Assembly: GCF_018499875.1 (NCBI RefSeq)
Contig: NZ_JAHBAY010000020.1
Coordinates: forward strand, 52,149-116,148
Origin: Kineosporia corallincola
Lineage (GTDB): Bacteria; Actinomycetota; Actinomycetes; Actinomycetales; Kineosporiaceae
Reading direction: 5' to 3'
Length of the DNA: 64,000 bases
Each line of letters opens with the position of its first letter. The stretch's first letter is position 1. The position numbers and the translations under genes were made by a program. Positions 33,087 through 42,135 of the stretch are shown one piece after another. A model generated the notes under the pieces. That model was not told the origin of the DNA and did not search any database. It was given only the letters and a program-made list of their open reading frames with translations.

Positions 33087-34481
33087 TCAGCCGATCAGCC
33101 AGCCGGTGGGCGCGGCCAGTTCCCGCGCCGCCTCCGGGCCCATGCTGCCCGGCTCGTACGGGTGCGGTTCGGGCTTGTCCCGCAGGATCGGGTCGACCAC
33201 CCGCCAGGCCTGCTCCAGCCCGGCGCTGCTGGTGAACAGCGAGCGGTCGCCGGTGAGCACGTCGTTGAGCAGGGCCACGTAGGGATCCAGCGGATCGGCG
33301 TCCTTCACGTCCTTGAGCTCCAGCGTCTGCCGCACGGTGGCCAGGCGGATGCCCGCACCGGGCCGCTTCAGCACGAAATCGGCCTCCAGCGAACCGGATC
33401 CGGCCAGCGACAGGCTGATCGCGCCGGGCTCCTCCGGGGTCGGCAGCGGACCCTCGACCGGCTTCAGCAGCAGGCTCACCCGCTGCTCGCCGACGGCCAG
33501 CCGCTTGCCGGTCCGCAGCAGGAAGGGCACACCGTGCCAGCGGGCGGTGTCGATCCAGAGCCGCACCGCGCAGAACGTGTCGGTCCGCGAGTCGTCGGCC
33601 ACGCCCTCCAGGTCGCGGTAGCCCTCGAACTGGCCGAGCACCACGTCTTGCGGTGTGAGCGGGCGGAACGCGGCGATCACCGATTCCCGCGCCTGCTGGA
33701 GGTCTTCCGCCCCGAGGCTGAGCGGCGGCTCCATCGCGACCTCGGCGGCGACCTGGATCAGGTGGGTCACCACCATGTCCCTCAGCGCGCCGGTGGCGTC
33801 GTAGAACGCCGCCCGGTTGGCCACGTCGAGGGTCTCCGGCACGTCGATCTGCACGGCGGCCACGTGGTCGCGGTGCCACACCCCGGCGAAGGTCTGGTTG
33901 GCGAACCGCAGCACGTGCAGGTTCTGCGTGGCCTCCTTGCCCAGGAAGTGGTCGATGCGGAAAATCTGTTCCTCGTCGAGGATCTCGTGCACGGTGTCGT
34001 CGAGCTGCCGGAACCCGTCGGGCGAGGTGCCGTAGGGCTTCTCGAACACCACCCGGGCCCGGTCGGTGAGGCCGTGCTGCTTCAGTGCCTTCGCGGTCTG
34101 CTCGAAGGCCACCGGCGGAATCGCCAGGTAGTGAACGAAGTTCGGCTCGGCCTCGTCGTCCAGTTCGTCTTCCACGTCACGGATGACATCGAGCAGGCTG
34201 CCCGGCCCGGACTCGTCGAACCCGCCGCCCGCGAACAGCAGGCGCCGCGAGAAGTCTTGCCAGACATCCTCTTCCACGCCCGATCCGTACTGCTCCAGGC
34301 TGTCGCGCACCTTCTGCCGGAAGTCCTCGTGGGCCACGTCGCCGCGCCCGTTGCCGATGAGCCGCCACTGTGGCGGCAGCAGGTTCTTGCGCGCCAGCGT
34401 GTAGAAGGCGGGCAGCACCATCCGGGCGGCGAGGTCGCCGGTGGCGCCGAACAGCACGAAGATCGTCGCAGGCTCGGTCAC
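33087..34481 (-). CDS. zwf: Glucose-6-phosphate dehydrogenase
   Basis: A 464-residue enzyme oxidising glucose-6-phosphate with NADP to 6-phosphogluconolactone, the first step of the oxidative pentose phosphate pathway. The N-terminal dinucleotide fold has LFGATGDLAARM (about 9-20); the catalytic block FRIDHFLGKE with its His is near residue 175; the EKPYG segment also fits. The start is uncertain: GTG at 34481 or ATG at 34517. It stands alone, without the usual tal/opcA/pgl neighbours, which suggests a second copy in the genome (inference). Confidence 0.93.
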   Translation of the reverse strand: MTEPATIFVLFGATGDLAARMVLPAFYTLARKNLLPPQWRLIGNGRGDVAHEDFRQKVRDSLEQYGSGVEEDVWQDFSRRLLFAGGGFDESGPGSLLDVIRDVEDELDDEAEPNFVHYLAIPPVAFEQTAKALKQHGLTDRARVVFEKPYGTSPDGFRQLDDTVHEILDEEQIFRIDHFLGKEATQNLHVLRFANQTFAGVWHRDHVAAVQIDVPETLDVANRAAFYDATGALRDMVVTHLIQVAAEVAMEPPLSLGAEDLQQARESVIAAFRPLTPQDVVLGQFEGYRDLEGVADDSRTDTFCAVRLWIDTARWHGVPFLLRTGKRLAVGEQRVSLLLKPVEGPLPTPEEPGAISLSLAGSGSLEADFVLKRPGAGIRLATVRQTLELKDVKDADPLDPYVALLNDVLTGDRSLFTSSAGLEQAWRVVDPILRDKPEPHPYEPGSMGPEAARELAAPTGWLIG

Positions 34482-34659
34482 GGCCCGAGTCTCGCCCAGG
34501 ATCAGGGGGCTCGCCATCCGTCCCGCAATCCGCCGGACGGATTGGATCCACGTGACCAACCCGACTCCGGAACCCGGGCTTCTTGCGGATAACGTCACGT
34601 GGTGGTGGGCCCGGAGCGATCGGGCCCGCGTCAGCAGCTTCCCGAGGAGACATCCGGTC

Positions 34660-35388
34660 ATGGCCATCGAGCACGACGAACAGGCCCTCACGCAGGCCCG
34701 GGCCGCGGCCGGGCAGGCCCGTGACCGGGCCGCGGTGTCGCTGGCGTTCGTCAGCGGCGCGACCGACGCGACCGGCCTGCTCGCGCTCGGCGGCACCTTC
34801 ACCAGCGTGATGACCGGCAACCTGGTGCTGTTCGGCAGCGGCCTGGCCCAGGGCGAGTCGGAGGTCTGGGGGCACGCCGCGGCCGCCATCGCGGCGTTCG
34901 TGATCGGCGCCGCCATCGGCACCCGGGTCGCGGGCACCTCGGTCAAGACCGACCCGGTCTGGCCGGCCGCGGTGAACCGCGCCCTGCTGGTCGAGCTGGT
35001 GGTGTTCGCCGTCTACGCGATCCTCTACTGGGCCAACGGCAATCACCCCGAGGGCACGCTGATGGCGATCCTGCTGGCGATGAACGCCTTCGCCCTGGGC
35101 ATGCAGAGCAGCGCGATCCAGCGCTACGGCGTCTCCGGCCTGTCCACCACCTACATGACCGGCACACTGACCACGCTGGTCATCCGTCTGGCCTCGGGCC
35201 GCCCGCTGCGCGACGTCGCGCACGCCGGCACCCTGCTGATCTCCCTGGTCGTCGGCGCCGCCGCGGCCGCCGCCGCCCTGCGCTGGGCCGAGGGCCTGGT
35301 GCCGGTGCTCCAGCTCGCCGGGGTGGCCTTCGCGCTGGGTCTGGGCGTGTGGACGACCCGCAGGCACGGTCAGTCACCGCGGGCCTGA
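34660..35388 (+). CDS. DUF1275 (YoaK) family membrane protein
   Basis: A 242-residue membrane protein with about six helices. The motif AFVSGATDATGLLALGGTFTSVMTGNLV (about 30-57, read as shorter blocks) and the later MNAFALGMQSSAIQRYGVSGLSTTYMTGTLT define the family. Some relatives are predicted transporters, but no substrate is known. The ATG at 34660 has GAGGAG about 10 bases upstream. It is divergent from zwf and followed after 22 bases by a small membrane protein gene. Confidence 0.88.
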   Translation: MAIEHDEQALTQARAAAGQARDRAAVSLAFVSGATDATGLLALGGTFTSVMTGNLVLFGSGLAQGESEVWGHAAAAIAAFVIGAAIGTRVAGTSVKTDPVWPAAVNRALLVELVVFAVYAILYWANGNHPEGTLMAILLAMNAFALGMQSSAIQRYGVSGLSTTYMTGTLTTLVIRLASGRPLRDVAHAGTLLISLVVGAAAAAAALRWAEGLVPVLQLAGVAFALGLGVWTTRRHGQSPRA

Positions 35389-35410
35389 GCGGGCCTGACA
35401 CAATCGGCGC

Positions 35411-35641
35411 GTGCCCGATTTCAAGCTGACCCCCCGCACCCGCATCTGGATCGCGGTCTGGCTGGCCGGCCTGATCGCGATCGTGCTGGTCACCGTGCTG
35501 ACCGACGTCAACGACACGATGGCCGGCGGGGTGCTCGGCGCCTGGTGCGGCCTGGCGATCGCGGCCGTGATGGTGATGCGTGAGCGGGCCAAGAAGCAGC
35601 AGCCGACCAAGCTGGCCCGCGAGCGTTACGGCCGTCGCTGA
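35411..35641 (+). CDS. Small two-helix membrane protein
   Basis: A 76-residue protein with hydrophobic helices at about 12-30 and 36-55 and a basic tail (RERAKKQQPTKLARERYGRR). It is unrecognised. The GTG start lies 22 bases after the DUF1275 gene, so co-transcription is likely. Sequence composition and third-position GC fit a real gene. Confidence 0.65.
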   Translation: MPDFKLTPRTRIWIAVWLAGLIAIVLVTVLTDVNDTMAGGVLGAWCGLAIAAVMVMRERAKKQQPTKLARERYGRR

Positions 35642-35664
35642 CCAGCGAGCCGGCCGGCCGAAGC

Positions 35665-35696
35665 CACACCGGCCCGAAACCACACCGGCCCGAAAC
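35665..35696. repeat. Tandem 16-bp duplication
   Basis: CACACCGGCCCGAAAC occurs twice without a gap in the intergenic stretch between two small membrane protein genes; partial degenerate copies flank it. Confidence 0.85.
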
Positions 35697-35785
35697 CGCA
35701 CAGCCTCACCCGAGGCCGCACCCGGGTCCGAGGTGACCGGATCGTGACTGCCGCAGGCCGCTGACCTGCCGGTAGATTGACCCGT

Positions 35786-36007
35786 ATGACCAAGGATCAG
35801 CGTCTGAGGATCGTCTTCTGGTCCGTGTTCGGCTTCCTCGGCATGATCCGGGCGGTCTACGGCGCCATCAACGGCGAGGTCTTCGGACTGGTGCTCGGCC
35901 TGCTCTGGTGCCTCTTCGGCGGCTGGAAGGCCTGGACCGAGGCCAAGCGTGTGGACGAGCAGGTGGCTCTCCAGAAGCAGCCCGACCGTCCCGGCAAGCG
36001 CCGCTGA
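35786..36007 (+). CDS. Small membrane protein
   Basis: A 73-residue protein with a basic start (TKDQRLRIVFW) and two short hydrophobic segments (about 11-24 and 32-45, the latter FGLVLGLLWCLFGGWKAW), then a charged tail ending in GKRR. It is similar in size and layout to the gene at 35411, but the sequences are not clearly related. ATG at 35786 is used; a TTG at 35777 is in frame. It is convergent with the phosphodiesterase gene, leaving two bases between stops. Confidence 0.65.
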   Translation: MTKDQRLRIVFWSVFGFLGMIRAVYGAINGEVFGLVLGLLWCLFGGWKAWTEAKRVDEQVALQKQPDRPGKRR

Positions 36008-36009
36008 CC

Positions 36010-36717
36010 TCAGCCGGTCGTCCGGCCCACCTGCGGGTCGGCCTCGCGCACGTCGATCACCCGGGGTGCGGCCGCGGCCATGGCAGTGAACACCTCCGGC
36101 AGGTCCGAGGTGACGCCGTCCACCCCCGCCGCCACCAGCTCGAGCGCCCGCTGCGGGTCGTTGACGGTCCAGGCCATCACCCTGCCCAGCCGGTGCAGCC
36201 GGTCGATCGTGTCCGGCGTCAGGTAGGGGTGCCGGACGGTGACCGCGTGACCGGGCGCCGCGTCGTCTTCCAGCAGACTGCGCAGGGCCCACGGGCTGGC
36301 CACGCTGCGCCAGGTGCGGAAACCCTCGCGCTCCAGCTCTTCCAGCGAACGCCAGTTCTTGCTGCTGGCGTGGCAGCGGGCCGGGTCGAGGCCGAGCGTC
36401 AGCAGTTTGCGCACCAGCCGGAATGCCTCGGTGCCGCGGTCGCACTTCAGGTCGAGCAGGATCTCGACGTGCGGGGGCAGCAGCTCGGCCACGGCCTCCA
36501 GCGGGGGGCCGGCCGGGTGCCGGGAGAACGAGAACCGCCAGGCGTCGTGACGGAACCAGGGCAGACCGGTCAGGAACGGGATGTCGTGGGACAGCACGAT
36601 CTCGTCGTCGGCCGCGAGCATCACGTCGACCTCGAACACGTTGGCACCGGCCGCGACCAGGGCTTCGCAGCCGGAACGCTCGGCCGGCGTACGGTGCGCG
36701 ATCATCAAGGGGGTCAC
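36010..36717 (-). CDS. Glycerophosphodiester phosphodiesterase family protein
   Basis: A 235-residue TIM-barrel phosphodiesterase that would cleave glycerophosphodiesters into an alcohol and glycerol-3-phosphate. The catalytic His is in MIAHRTPAERSG, the metal-binding pair in FEVDVML, and the second His in IVLSHD. The usual PENT motif after the first His-Arg-Gly is replaced by AERSG, so this is a divergent member. HVEILLDLKC and VMAWTVND are further family blocks. The GTG at 36717 (or its neighbour at 36720) starts the protein; the long open frame beyond is a shadow of the GGDEF-EAL gene. Confidence 0.85.
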   Translation of the reverse strand: MTPLMIAHRTPAERSGCEALVAAGANVFEVDVMLAADDEIVLSHDIPFLTGLPWFRHDAWRFSFSRHPAGPPLEAVAELLPPHVEILLDLKCDRGTEAFRLVRKLLTLGLDPARCHASSKNWRSLEELEREGFRTWRSVASPWALRSLLEDDAAPGHAVTVRHPYLTPDTIDRLHRLGRVMAWTVNDPQRALELVAAGVDGVTSDLPEVFTAMAAAAPRVIDVREADPQVGRTTG

Positions 36718-36855
36718 CACACCCCGATTATCGACGACGCCGCCGGGCCGGGTCAGACGCGAAGGGGTTACCAGTACCCAAAGGTTGTCGGTATCGGAGC
36801 TGGATTCAGGGCTGATCCGGCTTGACTGGCGCGCCCTCCCCGCCGAAACCTCGAT

Positions 36856-39300
36856 ATGCCCTTCAGCCTGCGCCGGGACCGGACCATCGCGCCGGATCAG
36901 GTGCGCAGGTACACCCGCACCGCGGTGATCGCCCTGTTGTTCCTGTTCGCGCTGGTCGCGGCCAGCTACACGGCCGAGCGCGCCCGCTCCCAGGGCGAAC
37001 AGGCGCAGCACCGGATGGCCGTGATCCTCGGCCGGTTCCACGCCCAGGACGCGGTGCAGTGGCGGGTGGTCAGCGGGCGCTCCAACCCCGGTTCGGCCCT
37101 CTCCTGGCTGAACCAGAACCGCGAGGACACCGTGTCGGCGATCAGCTCGCTGCACGCCCCCGGGCTCCGGCGCACCCAGATCGAGGCGCTGATCAGCAAC
37201 TACCAGCGCTACGGTCGGGCGGTGGACCATGAGATGGGCATGGTCAACGACGGCCGGGCCGACCTGGCCGCCACCTACGCCGTGGACTACGTGGACCCGG
37301 TGTTCGAGGAGACGCAGCGCCGGCTGGCCGGGATGGGCCGTCAGGTGGAGGCCTCCACCCGCCGGTCCGAGCGGCTGGCCGAGGTCGGCACCGCGCTGAG
37401 CTTCGCCCTGGCCGTGGTCCTGATCCTGCTGCTCGGGGGCGGGCGGCGGTTCGCCCGGGTGATCGCGGAGACCCGGGCACGCGGCATCGAGCGGTACCGG
37501 ATGCTGGCCGCCGAGTCGTCGTCGATGGTCGTGGTGCTGCACCGGGACGGGTACGCGCGGTTCCTGACCCCGGCCGCCGAGCGCATGCTGGACACCGGAC
37601 CGACCAAGGACGGGCTGGTCGATCGCAGTGACATCGTGCTGCGGCGGATCCACCCCGACGACCGGCACCTGCTGCTGACCAGTCTGGTGACGGTCCGCCC
37701 GGACTCCCGGCCGCTGCGCTCGGAGATCCGCTGGCGCGCCGTGGACGTGGCGGACGGGGAGAAGGACGAGCACGGCACCTGGCGCATCTACGAGGTGTCG
37801 TTCCGCGACCACACCGACGAGCCCTGGGTGCAGGGCGTGCTGGTGACCGCGCACGACATCACCCGCCAGCGAGAGCTCCAGAACGAGATCCAGCGCCGGG
37901 CCCTGCACGACGACCTGACCGGCCTGCCGAACCGCGCCCTGCTGACCGACCGGATCCAGCAGGCGCTGCGCGACGGCTCCCGGCACGGCATCCGGCTCGG
38001 GCTGATGATCATCGACCTGGACCGGTTCAAGGAGATCAACGACACCCTCGGCCACCACTACGGCGACGAGCTGCTGATCCAGGTCGGCGAGGCGCTGAAG
38101 CGGGCCCTGCGCGGCGTCGACACCGTCGCCCGCCTCGGTGGGGACGAGTTCGCCGTCCTGCTGCCCCAGGTCAGCGACATCAACGGAGCCTGCGCGGTGG
38201 CCTGGAAACTGCATGACGCGCTGGAGGACTCGTTCGTGGTGGAGGGGGTGGAGCTGGACGTGGAGGCCAGCATCGGTGTGGCGGTCTCCGACCTGGGCAC
38301 CGAGGACGTCGCGGACTCGGCCGCCGCCCTGCTGCAACGGGCCGACGTGGCGATGTACGTGGCCAAGGGCCGCAGCACCGGTGTGGCCGGCTACGACCCG
38401 CGCGACGACGTGAACACGATCGAGCGGCTGGCCCTGCTCGGCGACCTGCGCCGGGCGCTCAGCAACGACGAGCTGTTCCTGGTGTACCAGCCGAAGATCT
38501 CGCTCACCGACGGTGCGCTCGGCTCGGTCGAGGCGCTGCTGCGCTGGCGCCACCCGGTGCGCGGCATGGTTCCCCCCGACAAGTTCATCCCGCTCGCCGA
38601 GAACACCGGGCTGATCGGCACTCTCACCAAGCACGTGCTCGACACCGCCCTGGCTCAGGCACGCACCTGGATGGACGCCGGGCTGCCGCTGAACATCGCG
38701 GTGAACACCTCGGCCCGCAACCTGCACGACGAGGAGTTCGACCGCACCGTGCGCAGTCTGCTGATCAAGCACGGGGTCTCGCCCTCGACCCTGATCCTGG
38801 AGGTCACCGAGAGCGCACTGATGGCCGACCCGGTGCGCGCCACCCAGCTGCTGGAACGCCTCCACGCGCAAGGCATCTCGATCTCCATCGACGACTTCGG
38901 GGCCGGCTACACCAGCATCAAGCAGCTCCGCAACCTGCCGATCAGCGAGCTCAAGGTGGACCGGTCGTTCGTGCAGGCGATGGAGCAGGACGAGGGCGAG
39001 GAGCTGATCGTGCGCAGCGTGATCGAGCTGGGCCGCAACCTGGGCCTGACCACCGTCGCCGAGGGCGTCGAGACCCCCGATGCGCTGGTCCGGCTCGCCT
39101 CGTTCGGCTGCGACATCGCGCAGGGCTACGTGCTGGCCAGGCCGATGCCGGCCGAGGACCTGGACCGCTGGCGCGCGGAATGGCGCGGTCTGCCGACGGT
39201 TTCGGACGCCGGGCTCACCACCGCTTCCGCGACTCCCGGTACAGCCCCTCCCGCGCGGCCGCCGGCCGGTCCTGCGCACTCGGCGGCGGGGTCACCGTGA
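36856..39300 (+). CDS. Membrane GGDEF-EAL cyclic-di-GMP protein
   Basis: An 814-residue c-di-GMP turnover protein. Helices at about 22-41 and 180-198 enclose a roughly 135-residue extracytoplasmic helical sensor. A PAS-like segment (about 215-345) leads into a GGDEF domain (RLGGDEFAVLL at about 426-436) and an EAL domain (SVEALLRWRHP from about 556, DDFGAGYTS, VDRSF, TVAEGVET). Both catalytic signatures are intact, so it could make and degrade c-di-GMP. The last about 30 residues are Pro/Ala-rich and overlap the convergent DUF5710 gene by 86 bases. ATG start at 36856; the weak ribosome site leaves some doubt. Confidence 0.93.
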   Translation: MPFSLRRDRTIAPDQVRRYTRTAVIALLFLFALVAASYTAERARSQGEQAQHRMAVILGRFHAQDAVQWRVVSGRSNPGSALSWLNQNREDTVSAISSLHAPGLRRTQIEALISNYQRYGRAVDHEMGMVNDGRADLAATYAVDYVDPVFEETQRRLAGMGRQVEASTRRSERLAEVGTALSFALAVVLILLLGGGRRFARVIAETRARGIERYRMLAAESSSMVVVLHRDGYARFLTPAAERMLDTGPTKDGLVDRSDIVLRRIHPDDRHLLLTSLVTVRPDSRPLRSEIRWRAVDVADGEKDEHGTWRIYEVSFRDHTDEPWVQGVLVTAHDITRQRELQNEIQRRALHDDLTGLPNRALLTDRIQQALRDGSRHGIRLGLMIIDLDRFKEINDTLGHHYGDELLIQVGEALKRALRGVDTVARLGGDEFAVLLPQVSDINGACAVAWKLHDALEDSFVVEGVELDVEASIGVAVSDLGTEDVADSAAALLQRADVAMYVAKGRSTGVAGYDPRDDVNTIERLALLGDLRRALSNDELFLVYQPKISLTDGALGSVEALLRWRHPVRGMVPPDKFIPLAENTGLIGTLTKHVLDTALAQARTWMDAGLPLNIAVNTSARNLHDEEFDRTVRSLLIKHGVSPSTLILEVTESALMADPVRATQLLERLHAQGISISIDDFGAGYTSIKQLRNLPISELKVDRSFVQAMEQDEGEELIVRSVIELGRNLGLTTVAEGVETPDALVRLASFGCDIAQGYVLARPMPAEDLDRWRAEWRGLPTVSDAGLTTASATPGTAPPARPPAGPAHSAAGSP

Positions 39301-39922
39301 CCCCGGTGTCGGTGAGAATGGACAGGTCCAGCGTCCAGGGGTGCGTGGAGCGGCGGTAGAACGTCTCGGTGGCGACCTCGATCAGGATGCTGATGTCGCT
39401 CGCGCCCAGACCGGTCACCTTCTGGAGATGGGAGCGGGCGGCGGAGCTGCGGCCCCGGATGCCGGCCAGGCCGTAGTGCGTGGCGGTGTGGCAGTCGCTG
39501 CACAGGCAGATCAGCCGGCCGAGCCGCTGCACCTGCGTGGCCTCGTCGTAGGCCCAGCGCTCGTGCACCTCCAGCCAGCGGCGGGCGGCCCGGTCCTCGG
39601 GGGCGCCGCAGGTCTCGCACCGCTGCCCGGCCCGGGCCGTGACCATGCGCCGGATCCGCTCCCAGTCACGCGGCGCGACGCACGAGCGGACGTTCGTGAA
39701 CCAGCAGGTCGAGGGCACCATGTCGACGAACAGACCAGGGCCCAGCGTGCGGTCCTCACCCGGCAGCAGATCGGGCAGGGGCGCCGCCGCAGTCCACGGT
39801 TCCAGGTCGGCCATCCCGGGGCGCGGCGCGTACCAGCACCTCGCCGCCGGGTCCCACTTCGCTCCCGCGGCCTTGGCCTGGTCCTTCTCCTCGAACGGCA
39901 CGTCCAGCCAGATCCGGTCCAT
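39215..39922 (-). CDS. DUF5710 protein with HNH-like zinc domain
   Basis: A 235-residue protein. Residues 2-36 (RIWLDVPFEEKDQAKAAGAKW, then CWYAP) match DUF5710, found on DNA-processing and plasmid proteins. The middle (about 95-150) has RCETCGAPE, WLEVHERWAYD and LCSDCHTATHYG: two CxxC pairs around a His, in the order expected of an HNH endonuclease-type zinc finger. A nucleic-acid role is inference. The ATG at 39922 has a GATGGGGCG site. Its 3' end overlaps the GGDEF-EAL gene by 86 bases on the opposite strand. Confidence 0.75.
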   Translation of the reverse strand: MDRIWLDVPFEEKDQAKAAGAKWDPAARCWYAPRPGMADLEPWTAAAPLPDLLPGEDRTLGPGLFVDMVPSTCWFTNVRSCVAPRDWERIRRMVTARAGQRCETCGAPEDRAARRWLEVHERWAYDEATQVQRLGRLICLCSDCHTATHYGLAGIRGRSSAARSHLQKVTGLGASDISILIEVATETFYRRSTHPWTLDLSILTDTGVTVTPPPSAQDRPAAAREGLYRESRKRW

Positions 39923-40038
39923 CGCCCCATCGACCCATGACGCGCGGCGCAGCGTCAAACCGCCGAAAAACCGAACGTCACAGCAAGATCACACTACGCT
40001 GTGGCAGCGCACTGACCGTGACCACCCGAGGAGACGCC

Positions 40039-40821
40039 ATGCCCTTCCGTGAGAACGCCCCGTCCGGTGCCCCGGTCTGGTTCGATCTGAGCAGTTCCGA
40101 CCCGGAACGGATGCGCGACTTCTACGCCGCGGTGTTCGGCTGGACCTACGAGGTCACCGGCGAGGAGTTCGACAACTACGTGATGTTCCGGCACCGCGGC
40201 CACGACGTGGCCGGGATGATGGGCAAGCCCGCGCCGGAGATGCCCGACGCCTGGAACATCTATCTGAGCAGCGACGACGTGAACGAGACCGTCCGCAGGG
40301 CGGAGAAGGCGGGCGGCTCGGTGATCCTCCAGCCGATGGACGTGGGCACCATCGGCAGCATGGCCTTCGTTCAAGACACCTCCGGGGCGTTCCTGGGCGT
40401 CTGGCAGCCGAAAACCCACCGTGGTACCCAGATCTGGGGTGAGGCGGGCGCGCCTTACTGGGTCGAGATGCACGCCACCGACTACCCGGCCGCCACCTCG
40501 TTCTACCGCGACGTCTTCGACTGGCAGATCCAGGTCACCGGTGACAGCGACGATTTCCGCTACTGCCTGCAAATAGTGGACGGCGAGCAGCTGGCCGGGA
40601 TCATGGACGCCACGTTCCTCCCGCCGGGGGTGCCGGCCAACTGGCACTTCTACCTGGGCTGCGAAGACGTGGACGCCACGCTGGCCGCGGTCGAGAAGCA
40701 CGGCGGCACCGTCAACATGCCGCCCGAGGAAACACCTTTCGGCCGGCTCGCCGGGGTGGCCGATCCGGGTGGGGCGGGGTTCATGCTCACGTCGCTGTCC
40801 GACTGGAAGTCGCGTTCCTAG
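40039..40821 (+). CDS. Two-domain VOC (glyoxalase/bleomycin-resistance fold) protein
   Basis: A 260-residue protein built of two vicinal-oxygen-chelate domains (about 5-125 and 135-255). Each starts with a W/V-F/E-L/M strand and has YRDVFDWQI or YAAVFGWTY helices; the first ends in GAFLGVWQPK. Such pairs bind a metal and act as dioxygenases, isomerases, glyoxalases or antibiotic binders. CFP-30-like proteins of actinobacteria have this layout; the substrate is unknown. The ATG at 40039 has GAGGAG 6 bases upstream. Confidence 0.88.
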   Translation: MPFRENAPSGAPVWFDLSSSDPERMRDFYAAVFGWTYEVTGEEFDNYVMFRHRGHDVAGMMGKPAPEMPDAWNIYLSSDDVNETVRRAEKAGGSVILQPMDVGTIGSMAFVQDTSGAFLGVWQPKTHRGTQIWGEAGAPYWVEMHATDYPAATSFYRDVFDWQIQVTGDSDDFRYCLQIVDGEQLAGIMDATFLPPGVPANWHFYLGCEDVDATLAAVEKHGGTVNMPPEETPFGRLAGVADPGGAGFMLTSLSDWKSRS

Positions 40822-40838
40822 GCCGGTCCTAGGCCGGT
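40817..40838. repeat. Tandem 11-bp duplication between convergent genes
   Basis: CCTAGGCCGGT occurs twice in a row and contains the TAG stop of the VOC gene; the stop of the decarboxylase gene follows directly. Confidence 0.85.
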
Positions 40839-41975
40839 CTAGACGAAAAAGACCTTGGGACGGCCGAATCCGTTGTACCCGGCGGCGCGACACACCGTGT
40901 AGGCGCCGGCGGTGCCGAACATCACCAGGTCACCGGGCGAGATCGGTTCGGGCAGCGGCACGTCGCGAGCGATCACGTCGCTCGCGTCGCAGGTCGGGCC
41001 GGCCAGGCTGAACAGCCGCTTCGACACCCGCGGCGGGTCCGGCAGCGAGGTGGCCACGGGAAACCGGTCCTGCCCGGTCAGGCCCTGGTGCACGCCGGCG
41101 TCCAGCACCAGCCACTCGGCGTCACCCCGCCGGGACCGGTCGAGCACCGTCGTCACCATCACGCCGCTCTCGGCCACCAGAAACCGGCCGGGCTCGCAGA
41201 CCAGGTTGTCCGGGCGGTACGGCAGCAGCTCGTCCACCGCGGCCCGCAGGGAGGTGCCGAACCGGGCGATCGGCGCGACCTCCTCGGCGTAGCGGGCGGG
41301 AAAGCCGCCGCCCAGGCCGAGCATCGCCAGGCCCACGCCGTCCTCAAGCAGTTCGGACATCACCTGGCCGATCAGGCCCAGCGCCGGGAACCAGGCGGCC
41401 GGTGACGACTGCTGCGCCCCCAGGTGGAACGCCAGGCCGTAGGGCACCAGCCCCAGATCGCGGGCCAGGGTCATCAGCGCCCGGGCCTGCGAGGGGTGGG
41501 CACCGAACGGCCGGTTCGTCTCCTCGTTCACCTGCACCTGGAGGTACACGCAGGCGCCGGGTGCGTGGTCGGCGATCCGGCGCAGTTCGGACGCCGAGTC
41601 GAAGGCCATCCGCCAGACCCCGGCGGCGGCCGCGGCCCGCAGGTGCGGTCCGGTCCTCACTGGATTGCCGAACAGCACCCGGTTGCCCTCCACGCCGTTG
41701 TCCGTCAGCATCTTCAGCTCGCTGAGCGAACCGGCCTGGAACCCGATGCCCAGACCGGACAGCGTGCTGATCACCTCGGGAGCCGGGTTGGCCTTCACCG
41801 AGTAGTAGGGCTCGATGCCGCCCATCGCGGCCCGGAACTCGACCAGCCGCTCGGCGACCACCGTGACATCGCCTGCCAGGTAAGGGGTCTGGAAGGCCAG
41901 GCCGAGCAGACGTTCCGGGCGCAGCCGCCCGGGCCACTGCACCGGCAGATCTTCCTCCAGCAGCGGTGACCCCAT
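40839..41975 (-). CDS. PLP-dependent ornithine/diaminopimelate-type decarboxylase
   Basis: A 378-residue fold-type III decarboxylase. The PLP Lys61 is in YYSVKANPAPEV, followed by GIGFQAGSLSELK, AFHLGAQ (usually FHVGSQ), GLGGGFPARY for phosphate binding, CEPGRFLV, and the active-site Cys329 in GPTCDASDVI. The length and the Cys-Asp pair fit ornithine/lysine decarboxylases, which make polyamines, rather than diaminopimelate decarboxylase. Cytosolic, probably dimeric. Start ATG at 41975. The amine product is not certain. Confidence 0.87.
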   Translation of the reverse strand: MGSPLLEEDLPVQWPGRLRPERLLGLAFQTPYLAGDVTVVAERLVEFRAAMGGIEPYYSVKANPAPEVISTLSGLGIGFQAGSLSELKMLTDNGVEGNRVLFGNPVRTGPHLRAAAAAGVWRMAFDSASELRRIADHAPGACVYLQVQVNEETNRPFGAHPSQARALMTLARDLGLVPYGLAFHLGAQQSSPAAWFPALGLIGQVMSELLEDGVGLAMLGLGGGFPARYAEEVAPIARFGTSLRAAVDELLPYRPDNLVCEPGRFLVAESGVMVTTVLDRSRRGDAEWLVLDAGVHQGLTGQDRFPVATSLPDPPRVSKRLFSLAGPTCDASDVIARDVPLPEPISPGDLVMFGTAGAYTVCRAAGYNGFGRPKVFFV

Positions 41976-42135
41976 GCCGCTCCCTCCCCCGACTCGTCCT
42001 TGAACAACTCGGCGATCCCCTGGCGGACTTGAGGATTCGGCGTCCGCGCCGCACCGATGGCCGGGCGTCTCCTCTACGCACCGCTACCCCGAACGGGCCA
42101 TCACACCCCCGACCGAGCAGTCGACTACGGTGGGT

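Noticed and set aside
36718..39279. A very long minus-strand frame joined to the glycerophosphodiesterase
   Set aside because: It is antisense to the GGDEF-EAL gene, His/Arg/Gln-rich and lacks motifs; the true gene starts near 36717.
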